Shown one piece after another: positions 24,155-32,777 of a DNA stretch of 64,000 bases (position 1 is its first letter; each line of letters starts with the position of its first letter). Origin of the DNA: JANQTF01 sp036835375 (GTDB taxonomy: Bacteria; Bacteroidota; Bacteroidia; J057). Both the position numbers and the translations under genes were made by a program. The notes beneath the pieces are model-generated. The model was not told the origin of the DNA. It ran no database searches and was given only the letters and a program-made list of their open reading frames with translations. The stretch lies in the NCBI GenBank assembly GCA_036835375.1, contig DAITMB010000005.1, forward strand, positions 16,005 to 80,004, given 5' to 3'.

Positions 24155-26158
24155 ATGTCGCCACAAGAGCAGATTCGCCAGCTCAGCACAGAACTGCAAG
24201 AACACAACTACCGATATTATGTACTGGCTCAACCCAGTATTTCCGACTACGAATTTGATCAAAAGCTGCGAGAGCTAGCAGCATTGGAAGCACTCCACCC
24301 AATGTTTCGGCTGCCAGATTCTCCTACTCTTCGTGTCGGCGGAGAGGTGAGCAAGGAGTTTCCTGCATTCACCCATCTTCGCCCAATGCTGAGCTTGGGT
24401 AATTCCTATTCCATTGAGGACATCGCAGAATTTCATCGGCAAGTGTGTGAAGGCGTTGGTGACACCCCCTTCACCTACCTTCTGGAGCACAAATACGATG
24501 GTGTGTCTTTGAGCCTACACTATGAGCAGGGACTCTTGGTGAGGGGTGTGACACGCGGTGACGGAGTGCAAGGTGACGACATTACCCCCAACATTCGGAC
24601 GATCCACAGTGTCCCGCTCAAACTGCGCGGCGAAGGGTGGCCTGACCGGGTAGAAGTAAGGGGAGAAGTCGTGATGCCGCGAGAATCATTTGACAGACTT
24701 AATGAACAGCGAGAGCAAGAAGGACTGCCCTTGCTCATGAATCCCCGAAACACCACAGCAGGAACGCTCAAAATGCAAGATTCCGCCGTGGTGGCAAGCC
24801 GTCACATGATTTTCTTTGCTTACTCTCTCTATCTCGAGGGCCGCACCCTGACTACCGACGCGGAAGCCATGAGCTTGCTGGCTCAATGGGGATTCCTCTC
24901 CAGTGGCGCCGATGCTGTAGCAAATAATCTAGAGGAGGTCATTGACTACCTCAACACCTGGGAGGCTCGCCGCCGAACACTCCCTTATGAAATCGACGGC
25001 ATTGTCATCAAGGTCAACGAATGGGCATTGCGCGACGAACTGGGCTTTACAGCCAAGGCACCACGCTGGGCCATGAGCTATAAATACAAGGCCGAAGAAG
25101 CCCTCACTCGCCTCGAAAGCGTGGCTTATCAAGTGGGCAGGACTGGCAAGGTGACACCCGTGGCCAATTTGAGCCCGGTGCTCTTGGCGGGGACCACTGT
25201 CAAGCGCGCCTCCATTCATAATGCAGATGAGATCCAGCGACTGGGCCTGCACGAAGGGGATCTCGTACAGGTGGAAAAAGGAGGGGAGATCATTCCTAAA
25301 ATCACTGCGGTGATCCTCGAAAGTCGATCAGCGACTTCCAGTCCCGTGATATTTCCCACAACCTGCCCTGATTGCGGGGTGGCTTTGATTCGCGTGGAGG
25401 GCGATGCCAACCATTATTGCCCCAATGTGGATGGCTGCCCTCCCCAGATCAAAGGGCGAATCATCCACTATGCTTCCCGAAGAGCGATGGACATTGAAGG
25501 ATTGGGAACGGAAATTGTGAATCAACTGGTAGATTCGGGACTGATCAGCTCCTATGCAGATCTATATGATTTGAGCTATGAGCGAGTCGTGGCGCTGGAT
25601 CGTTTTGCGGAATTGTCCGCGACCAACTTACTCCAAGGCATCGCTCAAAGCACCCAAGTGCCTTTTGCCAGAGTACTATTTGCGCTGGGAATTCGGTTCG
25701 TGGGCGAGACCGTTGCCAAGAAACTGGCCAGGCACTATGGAAGTCTTCGGAAGCTGATGCAAGCGGAGGTGGAGGAACTGGTGAATGTGCCAGATGTAGG
25801 ACATCGGATTGCCGAAAGTGTGAAAGCATTTTTCGAAGACCCGAAACATCTCCTTTGGATAGATCGGCTCGAACGGGCAGGCCTGACGCTTGAGTCAGCA
25901 GAAAAAGCTGCCTCGACAGCCGCTTTCAACGGGAAAAGTTTTGTAATTTCAGGCGTTTTTCAGGGATTTGAGCGGGATGAATTGAAAGCAATGGTAGAGA
26001 GATTGGGTGGCGAAGTAAAAAGTTCTGTGTCGAGTAAAACTACCTATCTTCTCGCGGGCGAAAGTGCAGGCCCATCTAAAGTGCAAAAGGCACAGCAGTT
26101 GAAAGTAACCGTCCTCTCCGAGCAGGATTTTATCACTATGATTGATGGAGTGGCTTAG
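24155..26158 (+). CDS. ligA: NAD-dependent DNA ligase
   Basis: A 667-residue ligase, normal length, that seals nicks in replication and repair using NAD+. In order: the Ia and adenylation domains (catalytic Lys113 in EHKYDGVSLSL; REVVMPRE-type motif around VRGEVVMPRESF; IDGIVIKVN), the OB domain (GRTGKVTPVANL), a Cys4 zinc finger (CPDCGVAL with CPNVDGCPPQ), helix-hairpin-helix repeats, and a C-terminal BRCT domain (FVISGVFQGFERDEL to the end). The next gene starts 17 bases before the ligA stop, so the ligA-small gene-dapA set is probably one transcript. Confidence 0.98.
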   Translation: MSPQEQIRQLSTELQEHNYRYYVLAQPSISDYEFDQKLRELAALEALHPMFRLPDSPTLRVGGEVSKEFPAFTHLRPMLSLGNSYSIEDIAEFHRQVCEGVGDTPFTYLLEHKYDGVSLSLHYEQGLLVRGVTRGDGVQGDDITPNIRTIHSVPLKLRGEGWPDRVEVRGEVVMPRESFDRLNEQREQEGLPLLMNPRNTTAGTLKMQDSAVVASRHMIFFAYSLYLEGRTLTTDAEAMSLLAQWGFLSSGADAVANNLEEVIDYLNTWEARRRTLPYEIDGIVIKVNEWALRDELGFTAKAPRWAMSYKYKAEEALTRLESVAYQVGRTGKVTPVANLSPVLLAGTTVKRASIHNADEIQRLGLHEGDLVQVEKGGEIIPKITAVILESRSATSSPVIFPTTCPDCGVALIRVEGDANHYCPNVDGCPPQIKGRIIHYASRRAMDIEGLGTEIVNQLVDSGLISSYADLYDLSYERVVALDRFAELSATNLLQGIAQSTQVPFARVLFALGIRFVGETVAKKLARHYGSLRKLMQAEVEELVNVPDVGHRIAESVKAFFEDPKHLLWIDRLERAGLTLESAEKAASTAAFNGKSFVISGVFQGFERDELKAMVERLGGEVKSSVSSKTTYLLAGESAGPSKVQKAQQLKVTVLSEQDFITMIDGVA

Positions 26159-26729
26159 CGATTTAAAGGAAAAATTCAGCCGTAGGCGCATCCGCAGTCT
26201 AGACAGGACCAAAGAGTTCTCTCGCGACTTTGTGGACATCGAAACTGCCAAGTACATTGGCGTCATCGTCAATACTGACTCTATGAGTCGGGACGACCAA
26301 GTATTGATCAAAGACTACATTCACTCCCTTCAAAAGCGAAAGAAGCGAGTCCTCCTGGTAGAAATCAGCTATAACAAAAAGGCCGAACCTACTTGGCAAG
26401 AGTTTGGAGACGAGTTCATCTTCATTCATCCGAACAAGCTCAACTGGCTGGACTACCCCACCCCGGGATTGGAAGGACAAATCAGACAACACGAATTAGA
26501 CATTCTCATCGATCTGGATACTTCGCTGAGAATGACCTCCAAGTATGTCTGCTCCATGGCCAAAGCCAGGACCCGCACAGGCGTGCACCGGGAGGGCTTG
26601 GAAAGCTGCTACGAACTCATGATCCATCGCGCCGATGAGCATGACCTCAAGGGGCTGCTCCGCGAATTTGACTATTTCTTGAATATGATCGACAATGGGC
26701 ACCGAGCCCAAGTGAAAGTTGCCCCATGA
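26142..26729 (+). CDS. Conserved small protein between ligA and dapA (DUF6913-like)
   Basis: A 195-residue soluble protein overlapping ligA by 17 bases and dapA by 4. I recognise it only as the type of Bacteroidota hypothetical protein that tends to sit in this place, of the kind annotated as DUF6913; I have not been able to verify that. The layout is alpha/beta: KYIGVIVNTDSMSRDD, KRVLLVEISYNKK, ELDILIDLDTSLRM, followed by TRTGVHREGLESCYELMI and a helical tail. It has no known catalytic motif. Tight overlap on both sides says it is co-translated with DNA ligase and the lysine-pathway enzyme. Confidence 0.8.
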   Translation: MMEWLSDLKEKFSRRRIRSLDRTKEFSRDFVDIETAKYIGVIVNTDSMSRDDQVLIKDYIHSLQKRKKRVLLVEISYNKKAEPTWQEFGDEFIFIHPNKLNWLDYPTPGLEGQIRQHELDILIDLDTSLRMTSKYVCSMAKARTRTGVHREGLESCYELMIHRADEHDLKGLLREFDYFLNMIDNGHRAQVKVAP

Positions 26730-27616
26730 TAGATTGGTTACGCGGCACAGGCGTCGCTTTGGTTACCCCGTTTACTCCCGAGGGAGAACTGGATCTACCT
26801 GCACTTGATCGGATCGTGCAGCACATGATCAAGGGATCGGTCGAATATCTAGTGGTGCTCGGCACCACAGGGGAATCCGCTACCTTGAGTGGGCAGGAGC
26901 AGGATCAGGTCATCCGCACGGTGATGGAAAGTAATCAGGGCAAATTACCGATTGTCTTGGGTGCAGGCGGAAATGACACCCGCGAAGTCGTTCGCAAGGC
27001 AGCATCCTACCAAAAGCAGTACGCGCCGGATGGGATTCTTTCCGTGTGCCCTTATTACAATCGGCCCACACAAGAGGGAATGTATCGCCACTTCGAAGCC
27101 ACTGCGAGGGCAATTGACTTGCCGTTAATTCTTTATAATGTCCCCGCGCGCACCGCTTCAAATCTTCTCCCCAGCACAACCCTGAGACTTGCCAAAGAGC
27201 TACCCAATGTCGTAGCAATCAAAGAAGCTTCAAATGACCTGGCTCAGTGTATGGCGATATTGGCCGACAAGCCAGAGGATTTCGAGCTAATTTCTGGGGA
27301 AGATGCGCTCACGTTGCCACTAGTGGCCTTGGGTGCATCTGGCGTGATTTCAGTCGCAGCCAATGCCTTTCCAAAGCCCTTTTCCGACTTGGTGCGGGCT
27401 ACCCTTTCAGGAGATTTCGCCTTGGCTCGCCAAGCGCAATATCGCCTGTTAGCGCTCATGAACCTTCTTTTTGCAGAGGGAAATCCAGCGGGAGTGAAAG
27501 CTGCCATGGCGTCTCAAGGGCTTTGCGAAGCCACAGTCCGACTGCCTTTGGTCGCTGCAAGCGATACTTTGCGCGAGCAAATGTCCATCGCGTGGAACCG
27601 CGCCTTCGAAAGTTGA
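26726..27616 (+). CDS. dapA: 4-hydroxy-tetrahydrodipicolinate synthase
   Basis: A 296-residue class I aldolase that condenses pyruvate with aspartate semialdehyde, the first committed step to lysine and diaminopimelate. Seen: VALVTPFTPEGELDLPAL at the start, VLGTTGESATLS (Thr-Thr substrate pair), the catalytic Tyr in ILYNVPARTASN and the Schiff-base Lys in VVAIKEASNDL, plus LISGEDALTLPL. The start overlaps the previous stop as ATGA. dapD of the same pathway is also in the window (49149-49964) but unlinked. Confidence 0.97.
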   Translation: MIDWLRGTGVALVTPFTPEGELDLPALDRIVQHMIKGSVEYLVVLGTTGESATLSGQEQDQVIRTVMESNQGKLPIVLGAGGNDTREVVRKAASYQKQYAPDGILSVCPYYNRPTQEGMYRHFEATARAIDLPLILYNVPARTASNLLPSTTLRLAKELPNVVAIKEASNDLAQCMAILADKPEDFELISGEDALTLPLVALGASGVISVAANAFPKPFSDLVRATLSGDFALARQAQYRLLALMNLLFAEGNPAGVKAAMASQGLCEATVRLPLVAASDTLREQMSIAWNRAFES

Positions 27617-27800
27617 CAACCAAACCTACCACCTTTGGTTAGGTGCCATTTTCCTGAAATTTTTTCTCTTTGCAAGTCCACGCAGCCTGAGGAACAGAAT
27701 GCTGAATCCATGGACTGCCGACTGAGAAATGGCTGGAGATTCCGCTTTAGGAAAATAAGGAGCGGAGTGCAAATAGAATTGAACGGCTATAAACACGGAA

Positions 27801-27823
27801 GGCCGGAAGGTTTACTTCCGGCC
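27801..27823. terminator. Hairpin between dapA and the H1-like gene
   Basis: GGCCGGAAG (27801-27809) pairs perfectly with CTTCCGGCC (27815-27823), loop 5. It lies between two convergent genes, 185 bases after dapA and 69 after the H1-like gene, with no strong T-run on either side. Confidence 0.45.
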
Positions 27824-27891
27824 GGTTCGTTTGAATACTTCACATCCTTCCAGCGTTTACGCGTGCACGTGCCGTGCTCGAAGGGGAGGAA

Positions 27892-28065
27892 TTAGTCTAC
27901 TTTTCTGTCTTGGATATCCTTACGGATGTCCTGGGCGATGACTTTGATATCTTGCATGGCTTTCCGTGCACGAGTTCCGGCAGCTTTGTTGCCTTTATCG
28001 TAGAACTTTACAAAGTCATCCTCTACAGAGAGGACGAGATCTTTCAGTGTTTTGTACTTTTCCAT
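27892..28065 (-). CDS. Histone H1-like (Hc1-type) DNA-associated protein
   Basis: A 57-residue protein starting MEKYKTLKDLVLSVEDDF and ending IRKDIQDRKVD. It matches the small Bacteroidota H1-like proteins: the segment DKGNKAAGTRARKAMQDIK (~23-41) is their hallmark and supplies basic residues for DNA contact. Many relatives carry a long Lys/Ala-rich tail; this one lacks it, which is also common in marine members. Role inferred: abundant nucleoid or DNA-packing protein. A -7-like box TAAATTTG lies 54-61 bases upstream, a good leader distance, suggesting its own promoter inside the end of the neighbouring transferase gene. Confidence 0.85.
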   Translation of the reverse strand: MEKYKTLKDLVLSVEDDFVKFYDKGNKAAGTRARKAMQDIKVIAQDIRKDIQDRKVD

Positions 28066-28118
28066 TTGAAACGAAGTTGGGTTCTTAAACTCAAATTAAC
28101 AAAATAATCCTGATCCCC

Positions 28119-28126
28119 CAAATTTA
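28119..28126 (-). promoter_or_regulatory. Possible -7 element of the H1-like gene
   Basis: On the minus strand TAAATTTG matches TAnnTTTG and would give a leader of roughly 45 bases. No TTTG is found at the -33 position. It overlaps the stop-codon region of the serine palmitoyltransferase gene. Confidence 0.35.
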
Positions 28127-29380
28127 CAGTAGAGAAATAGTTGTCTGGGGAAGATTTTTATATACTCCTGCCTCCATATTGTTCCGAATGGTCTCAAATA
28201 CCTTGAGAGTATAATCAACATCCTCATCTGTATGAGCGGCAGTGGGAATAAGTCGAAGCATAATCACACCTTTTTCGACCACGGGATAGACCACCCCTGA
28301 GGCAAAAATGCCATGATTTTCACGCAAGTCCACCACAATTCCCATCGCCTCAATATCTGAACCGTGGAGATACACAGGTGTCACAGGTGACTGTGTGACC
28401 CCAATATCAAACCCTCTTTCGCGTAGGCCAGCTTGTAATTTTCCGACGATGTGCCACAGCTTTGAACGAAGTTCTGGCATGGTCTTGAGCATTTCGAGTC
28501 GCTTGATCGCGCCGATGGTCATCGGCATGCAAAGAGCCTTTGCATAGATCTGGCTTCTCATATTGTATCGGAGGTAGTTGATGACTTTTTTGTCACCAGC
28601 GACGAATGCACCAAAGCCCGCCATGGATTTGGCAAAGGTGTTGAAGAGTACGTCGATCTTGTCTTGCACATGAAAGTGCTCTCCGGTACCGATCCCTGTT
28701 GCGCCCATGACGCCAAAACCGTGCGCATCGTCAACGAACAACCGGGCTCCATATTTTTCTTTCAATTCTGCAATTAGGTCCAAACGACCTAAATCTCCTT
28801 TCATTCCGAACACGCCTTCGGTGATAATAAGGATCCCTCCACCGGTTTTCTCCGTGATTCGTTTGGCTTGTTGAAGACGCTTTTCGAGTTGCTCCATATC
28901 ATTGTGAGCAAACACAAAACGCTTGGCCAAGCTGATGCTCATGCCGTCCATGATACAGGCGTGAGAGAGCTGGTCATACACGATCACATCGCGGCGATCG
29001 GTGAGCGTATGTATGATGGAAAGACAGCCTTGGTACCCAAAGTTGAGCAAAAAAGCATCTTCTTTCTGCATGAACTCCGCTGCTTGCCGCTCAAATTCTT
29101 CGTGATAGTCACTGTTTCCCGTCAGCACGCGCGACCCCATTGGGTAGGCAAGTCCCCAATCTGCGGCGGCTTCGGCATCCACTTTGCGGATTTCTGGATG
29201 ATTTGCCAAGCCCAGATAGCTATTCAGAGACCACACCAATACGTCCTTTCCCCGAAATTTCATTCTCGTACTGATCTGACCTTCGAGCTTTGGGTAGGCA
29301 ATGTATCCGTGTCCTACACTGGCATACTGCCCCAAATCTGTGGCCATGTTGCGGTCGATTTTATCAAATACATCAAACAT
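28124..29380 (-). CDS. Serine palmitoyltransferase-like alpha-oxoamine synthase
   Basis: A 418-residue PLP enzyme of the alpha-oxoamine synthase group (with KBL, BioF and HemA). Seen: the N-terminal SLNSYLGLANHPEI, ITEGVFGMKGDLGRLD, FVDDAHGFGVMG with the PLP-binding Asp and His, and the Schiff-base Lys in FNTFAKSMAGFGAFVAG. Length, the leading ~40 residues and the FAKSMAGFGAF pattern resemble the Bacteroidota serine palmitoyltransferases that make the 3-keto-sphinganine base of sphingolipids from serine and palmitoyl-CoA/ACP. A BioF or KBL role cannot be fully excluded from sequence alone, but no biotin or threonine genes adjoin it. Confidence 0.85.
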   Translation of the reverse strand: MFDVFDKIDRNMATDLGQYASVGHGYIAYPKLEGQISTRMKFRGKDVLVWSLNSYLGLANHPEIRKVDAEAAADWGLAYPMGSRVLTGNSDYHEEFERQAAEFMQKEDAFLLNFGYQGCLSIIHTLTDRRDVIVYDQLSHACIMDGMSISLAKRFVFAHNDMEQLEKRLQQAKRITEKTGGGILIITEGVFGMKGDLGRLDLIAELKEKYGARLFVDDAHGFGVMGATGIGTGEHFHVQDKIDVLFNTFAKSMAGFGAFVAGDKKVINYLRYNMRSQIYAKALCMPMTIGAIKRLEMLKTMPELRSKLWHIVGKLQAGLRERGFDIGVTQSPVTPVYLHGSDIEAMGIVVDLRENHGIFASGVVYPVVEKGVIMLRLIPTAAHTDEDVDYTLKVFETIRNNMEAGVYKNLPQTTISLL

Positions 29381-30014
29381 ATTGCTTCAGTATTTTTGCT
29401 CGAAAACCTAGAAATTTGGGCCAATATAGGCCATTTTCCTGAATTTGAAAAAAAAAACGCGTCCCCACACCAGGCAATTAGGTATATCCTCCACCCGCAC
29501 TGAGACAACTCCACTGTGAAAGGGATATGTTGTCCGTGTCATGAAAGCTAAAGAAGTTTTCTCTTCTCTTGGAATACCCCCACCTTGTGCTTAGTAATTT
29601 CCTTTTATGCACCGCGAAATAGTGACTTTCACGAGCGAGCATTTTTGAGAAGCCGAACCCTTATATTTCTGTTCTAATTTCCGAATATTTGGAAATGCTG
29701 ATTCGAATAGTTTGTGAGGATAGATATGCCATAACTGATTTTTTTCTATATTGAGCATTGTCTTAAAATCGTGAGAAAAATGTGCCATTGACCATTACTT
29801 CGCCGACTGACCTGGATCCTCCTTGTAAGGAGCCCTCACCAAGCTTCAAGTGCCACAGGCACTACCTATTGAAATGTTTGGGGTTGGCAAGATGACTCAC
29901 CTCGGACACAACTTATTGATTTACAAATTTTTATGCGTTCTTTCTGAAAATTCTTCTTTCAAATTTCGACTTGGATTCGCCAGCCTTTTTCCAGTAGTCT
30001 GGGTTTAGCATGAC
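29381..30014. other. 630-base region without a convincing gene
   Basis: AT-rich, with low coding signal. One 65-codon minus-strand frame (29591-29788) exists, but its codon use and composition look random. The region separates the minus-strand transferase from the plus-strand block and may hold promoters for both; no full consensus is found. Confidence 0.45.
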
Positions 30015-30404
30015 ATGATCAACCACAACCCCTCATTTCGCAAAATTACCTACCTCCTAGGCTTTTCGGGAATCATTATAGGCGTTCTTTTTATTGTTTT
30101 CCTGTTGGTTTACCAGTATTATTATTTGCCCAAGTCTTGGAACTGTGAGCGCTGGATGGCCGAAGTGATTGAGCCACTTGCATTGTCGGGCAGAATCAAA
30201 GACAGTAGAGTTCTGGACGATTGCCACATCATTCTTACTTTAGATCCGTTTGGCGAGTTAAAATGGTGTTCCTGTGGCGGAAATGTCGAAATTACCATCC
30301 CTGCTATCGGAGATAGTCTTTCAAAACCAGCCCATTCGCTCACGACGACCATCTGCTCTTCGCCCTCTCTTTGTGCCACCATCCACTTCCCTTGCTGTGA
30401 CTGA
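30015..30404 (+). CDS. Small single-pass membrane protein, unknown
   Basis: A 129-residue frame starting MINHNPSFRKITYLLGF. A basic N-terminus is followed by a strong membrane segment (YLLGFSGIIIGVLFIVFLLV, ~13-32) and then ~90 residues outside with seven or eight Cys, including KWCSCGG and a terminal HFPCCD. The cysteines could form disulfides in the periplasm. I do not recognise it. It lies 43 bases ahead of the methyltransferase start on the same strand. The start context and the absence of homologues I can recall leave some doubt that it is real. Confidence 0.55.
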   Translation: MINHNPSFRKITYLLGFSGIIIGVLFIVFLLVYQYYYLPKSWNCERWMAEVIEPLALSGRIKDSRVLDDCHIILTLDPFGELKWCSCGGNVEITIPAIGDSLSKPAHSLTTTICSSPSLCATIHFPCCD

Positions 30405-30447
30405 ATACACAATCGAATCTGGAACAAGTCTTGCCGACCCAGACGAA

Positions 30448-31254
30448 ATGAATGCCCCAAAGGGTAAGCCTGTGCGACGAGCGAGGAAAAGCAAACAGTC
30501 CGCGCCATCGTCCCACTCGGAGACCGCCGAGTCCACCCCTATTTCGCCTCCAGAGCAAGTGCCACCAGACCAGCCGCTGGTTCAAGTGCTCCACACTTGG
30601 CGACAAAAAGACAATCGGGTCTGGAATGACCTTGAAATAGAAGAGTTCCCGCAGACTTTTTTCTATAATCTCCACCAAGAGGAATGGAAGGAAAAAGCCT
30701 TGCTGTGGGACAAGCTGAAATCCTACCTTCAAACCAATCCCGGTAGTGATCTTCGAATCTTGGATGCGGGTTGCGGTAGCGGATGGCTGTCTCATAAGAT
30801 CTCACAGGTAGTTTCGGGGAAAGTCTTCGGAATCGACATTGATCCAGCCCAAGTGACATCAGCCAAGAAAATGTTCCAATCTGGTCGTGTTTCTTTTCTG
30901 GAAGGCGACATTCGCCAATCTAAGCTGGAAAAAGAAAGCTTCGATCATATCATATTGATGGATGTGCTGCCTTGGGTCGAAGACCTCCACGGGACCATCC
31001 GGCATTGTCTCTCCCTGCTGAAAGATCAAGGAGAACTTCACCTCATGGGCACGCCCTTCTTCAATCGCAAACAACTCGACCAGGCCAAAGAAGCTTTTCG
31101 ACTGTACTGCACAGAAAAAAGGATGGAAAACGTTCTTCCTTTCCGCTTTTTTCACAGCAAAGAAGATCTCGCCGAGTATCGCACAGAAGACATGATGCGA
31201 AGTGCCTGGTGGTCTCGGTCTGGTGCTCCGACCTGGCTAAAGCTGAAACGCTAA
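30448..31254 (+). CDS. SAM-dependent class I methyltransferase
   Basis: A 268-residue protein from the ATG at 30448 (MNAPKGKPVRRARKSKQ); the frame is open to 30274, but the added residues overlap the preceding gene and look random. The first ~45 residues are basic and Pro/Ser-rich, probably disordered. The Rossmann methyltransferase core follows: motif I ILDAGCGSGWLSHKI, acidic loop GIDIDPAQV, SFLEGDIRQS and IILMDVLPWVEDL. The substrate is unknown. Overall it is closest in look to UbiG/UbiE-type small-molecule methyltransferases. Confidence 0.88.
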   Translation: MNAPKGKPVRRARKSKQSAPSSHSETAESTPISPPEQVPPDQPLVQVLHTWRQKDNRVWNDLEIEEFPQTFFYNLHQEEWKEKALLWDKLKSYLQTNPGSDLRILDAGCGSGWLSHKISQVVSGKVFGIDIDPAQVTSAKKMFQSGRVSFLEGDIRQSKLEKESFDHIILMDVLPWVEDLHGTIRHCLSLLKDQGELHLMGTPFFNRKQLDQAKEAFRLYCTEKRMENVLPFRFFHSKEDLAEYRTEDMMRSAWWSRSGAPTWLKLKR

Positions 31255-31438
31255 AGGACATCCGCCCTGTCGAATTGGCTCAGACCGACGTGCCAACATT
31301 GTGTTCCTCCTTTTAGCCAGCCTTCCTTCACAGTTTCAGACGCGCCCGATCACAGAAAGTGCCTATTGATTGAGCAAAAACCAATTTTCAGTAGTACCAT
31401 GATCATCTATAAAAAAAAGGTGATACATTCATGGCTCT

Positions 31439-32101
31439 ATGAAGATTGTGTGCTTGTCCGACACGCATGGAAAGCATCATGAGATGGCCGTGCCTACTGG
31501 AGATTTGTTATTACATGCAGGAGATATTTCCTCACAGGGAGAGCCTTGGGAAATCGTTTCTTTCCTAAATTGGTTTGCCTCTTTGCCCCATCCACATAAG
31601 GTATTCATCGCTGGCAATCACGACTTCTTAGCCGAGCGAAACCCGAGTTTTTTTCGGGAACTTATTCCCGCTGGGATCCACTACCTGAACGACAACGGCG
31701 TCACGATTGAAGGTATTCACATTTGGGGTTCTCCAGTGACTCCATGGTTTTATGACTGGGCCTTCAACCGCCATCGGGGCGAAGACATTCGGAGGCACTG
31801 GGTTCCCATCCCTTTGGAAACAGACATACTCCTCACCCACGGGCCTGTGTATGGCATCCGGGATCTCACCTTTGACGGACGCTTGGTGGGCTGCGAAGAG
31901 TTAAATGCCAAAGTGTGGGAGGTACGGCCCCGCTTGCACGTGTTCGGGCACATTCATGAGGGCTATGGCATCACAAGAGTAGAAGAGATCTCCTTCGTGA
32001 ATGCAGCTAATCTCAATACCAGTTACGAACTTGTGAATCCGCCCATTGTGCTGGATTGGGAAGCTTTGGCAAAGATCTCCCCCATGCCTGAAAGCGACTG
32101 A
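31439..32101 (+). CDS. Metallophosphoesterase
   Basis: A 220-residue calcineurin-type phosphoesterase with all metal-site motifs in order: LSDTHGKH, LHAGDIS, AGNHD, LLTHGPVYGI and FGHIHEGYG. The arrangement, with WGSPVTPWFYDWAF in the middle, matches the family of cytosolic phosphodiesterases related to human MPPED1/2. The substrate is not predictable. It stands 185 bases after the methyltransferase. Confidence 0.93.
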   Translation: MKIVCLSDTHGKHHEMAVPTGDLLLHAGDISSQGEPWEIVSFLNWFASLPHPHKVFIAGNHDFLAERNPSFFRELIPAGIHYLNDNGVTIEGIHIWGSPVTPWFYDWAFNRHRGEDIRRHWVPIPLETDILLTHGPVYGIRDLTFDGRLVGCEELNAKVWEVRPRLHVFGHIHEGYGITRVEEISFVNAANLNTSYELVNPPIVLDWEALAKISPMPESD

Positions 32102-32215
32102 GCCAGCAGCCGCCTCGAAAACATTACCTCATTGGTCAATTGCGCATATTTGACGACGTACCTACGCTGGCACACATTCTGCAAACGGAGAGGGTAATCC
32201 ATCTGTTCAGAACTT

Positions 32216-32569
32216 ATGCCAACACGTTTATTCCTGACACTTGCGTTTTTGATCGCCGCCGTACTTGCTTGCCCTTGTCCCGCAATCGCAAAGAATGACC
32301 CTGCGAAATCAGGACATACCAAGCCTTCCCATCCAATGACGACCCCGCAGGTATTGGAGACTTTGGTAGTGGAGTCTTATGACAAGGACTTAGCTGTGCA
32401 AGTGTTCACTTTACGTGGCGAGCGGGTCCCCTGCACACTGTACAAAATCAGGTCTGGAGGATTGACGATTTATGAGACAGGACACGATCTGGAACAAGGA
32501 ATCTATCTTGTGAGGATTGTAGGAAAAGATCGAGAAGAATATTTCAAATTGATTCGAAAATCAAATTAA
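32216..32569 (+). CDS. Small secreted protein ending in a T9SS-like sorting domain
   Basis: A 117-residue protein. Residues 1-25 are a signal peptide (MPTRLFLTLAFLIAAVLACP; a Cys near the cleavage site also allows a lipoprotein reading). After a short polar linker the remaining ~70 residues look like a T9SS C-terminal domain: VQVFTLRGERVPC, LEQGIYLVRI and YFKLIRKSN at the end. The usual YPNP motif is missing. Like the 115-residue protein at 21318-21665, it has no cargo domain. Such small proteins may act on the surface or be relics; nothing else in the sequence points to a function. Confidence 0.7.
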   Translation: MPTRLFLTLAFLIAAVLACPCPAIAKNDPAKSGHTKPSHPMTTPQVLETLVVESYDKDLAVQVFTLRGERVPCTLYKIRSGGLTIYETGHDLEQGIYLVRIVGKDREEYFKLIRKSN

Positions 32570-32721
32570 AAATAAACTTGGCCAGAATAGTTTGGCGTTC
32601 TGCCCTGAAGCTCAACCACGTGGGGAAACGCAGCAAATATTTAGGCATAATGGCCTAACAAAGAAGTGATTACCCATTCATACGCCGAGCGAAAAACCGT
32701 AGGTATATTAGGAGATTTTTC

Positions 32722-32729
32722 TAAGTTTG
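32722..32729 (+). promoter_or_regulatory. Possible -7 element of the FabH-like gene
   Basis: TAAGTTTG matches TAnnTTTG and lies 49-56 bases before the start codon, but no TTTG is found near -33. Confidence 0.35.
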
Positions 32730-32777
32730 TCAGCCATACACACGTAGTGAGTCCTCTCACTTCGATCGACAAACAGC

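Noticed and set aside
29591..29788. 65-codon minus-strand frame in the gene-poor region
   Set aside because: It is AT-rich with no start context, motif or family resemblance; a decayed gene cannot be excluded.
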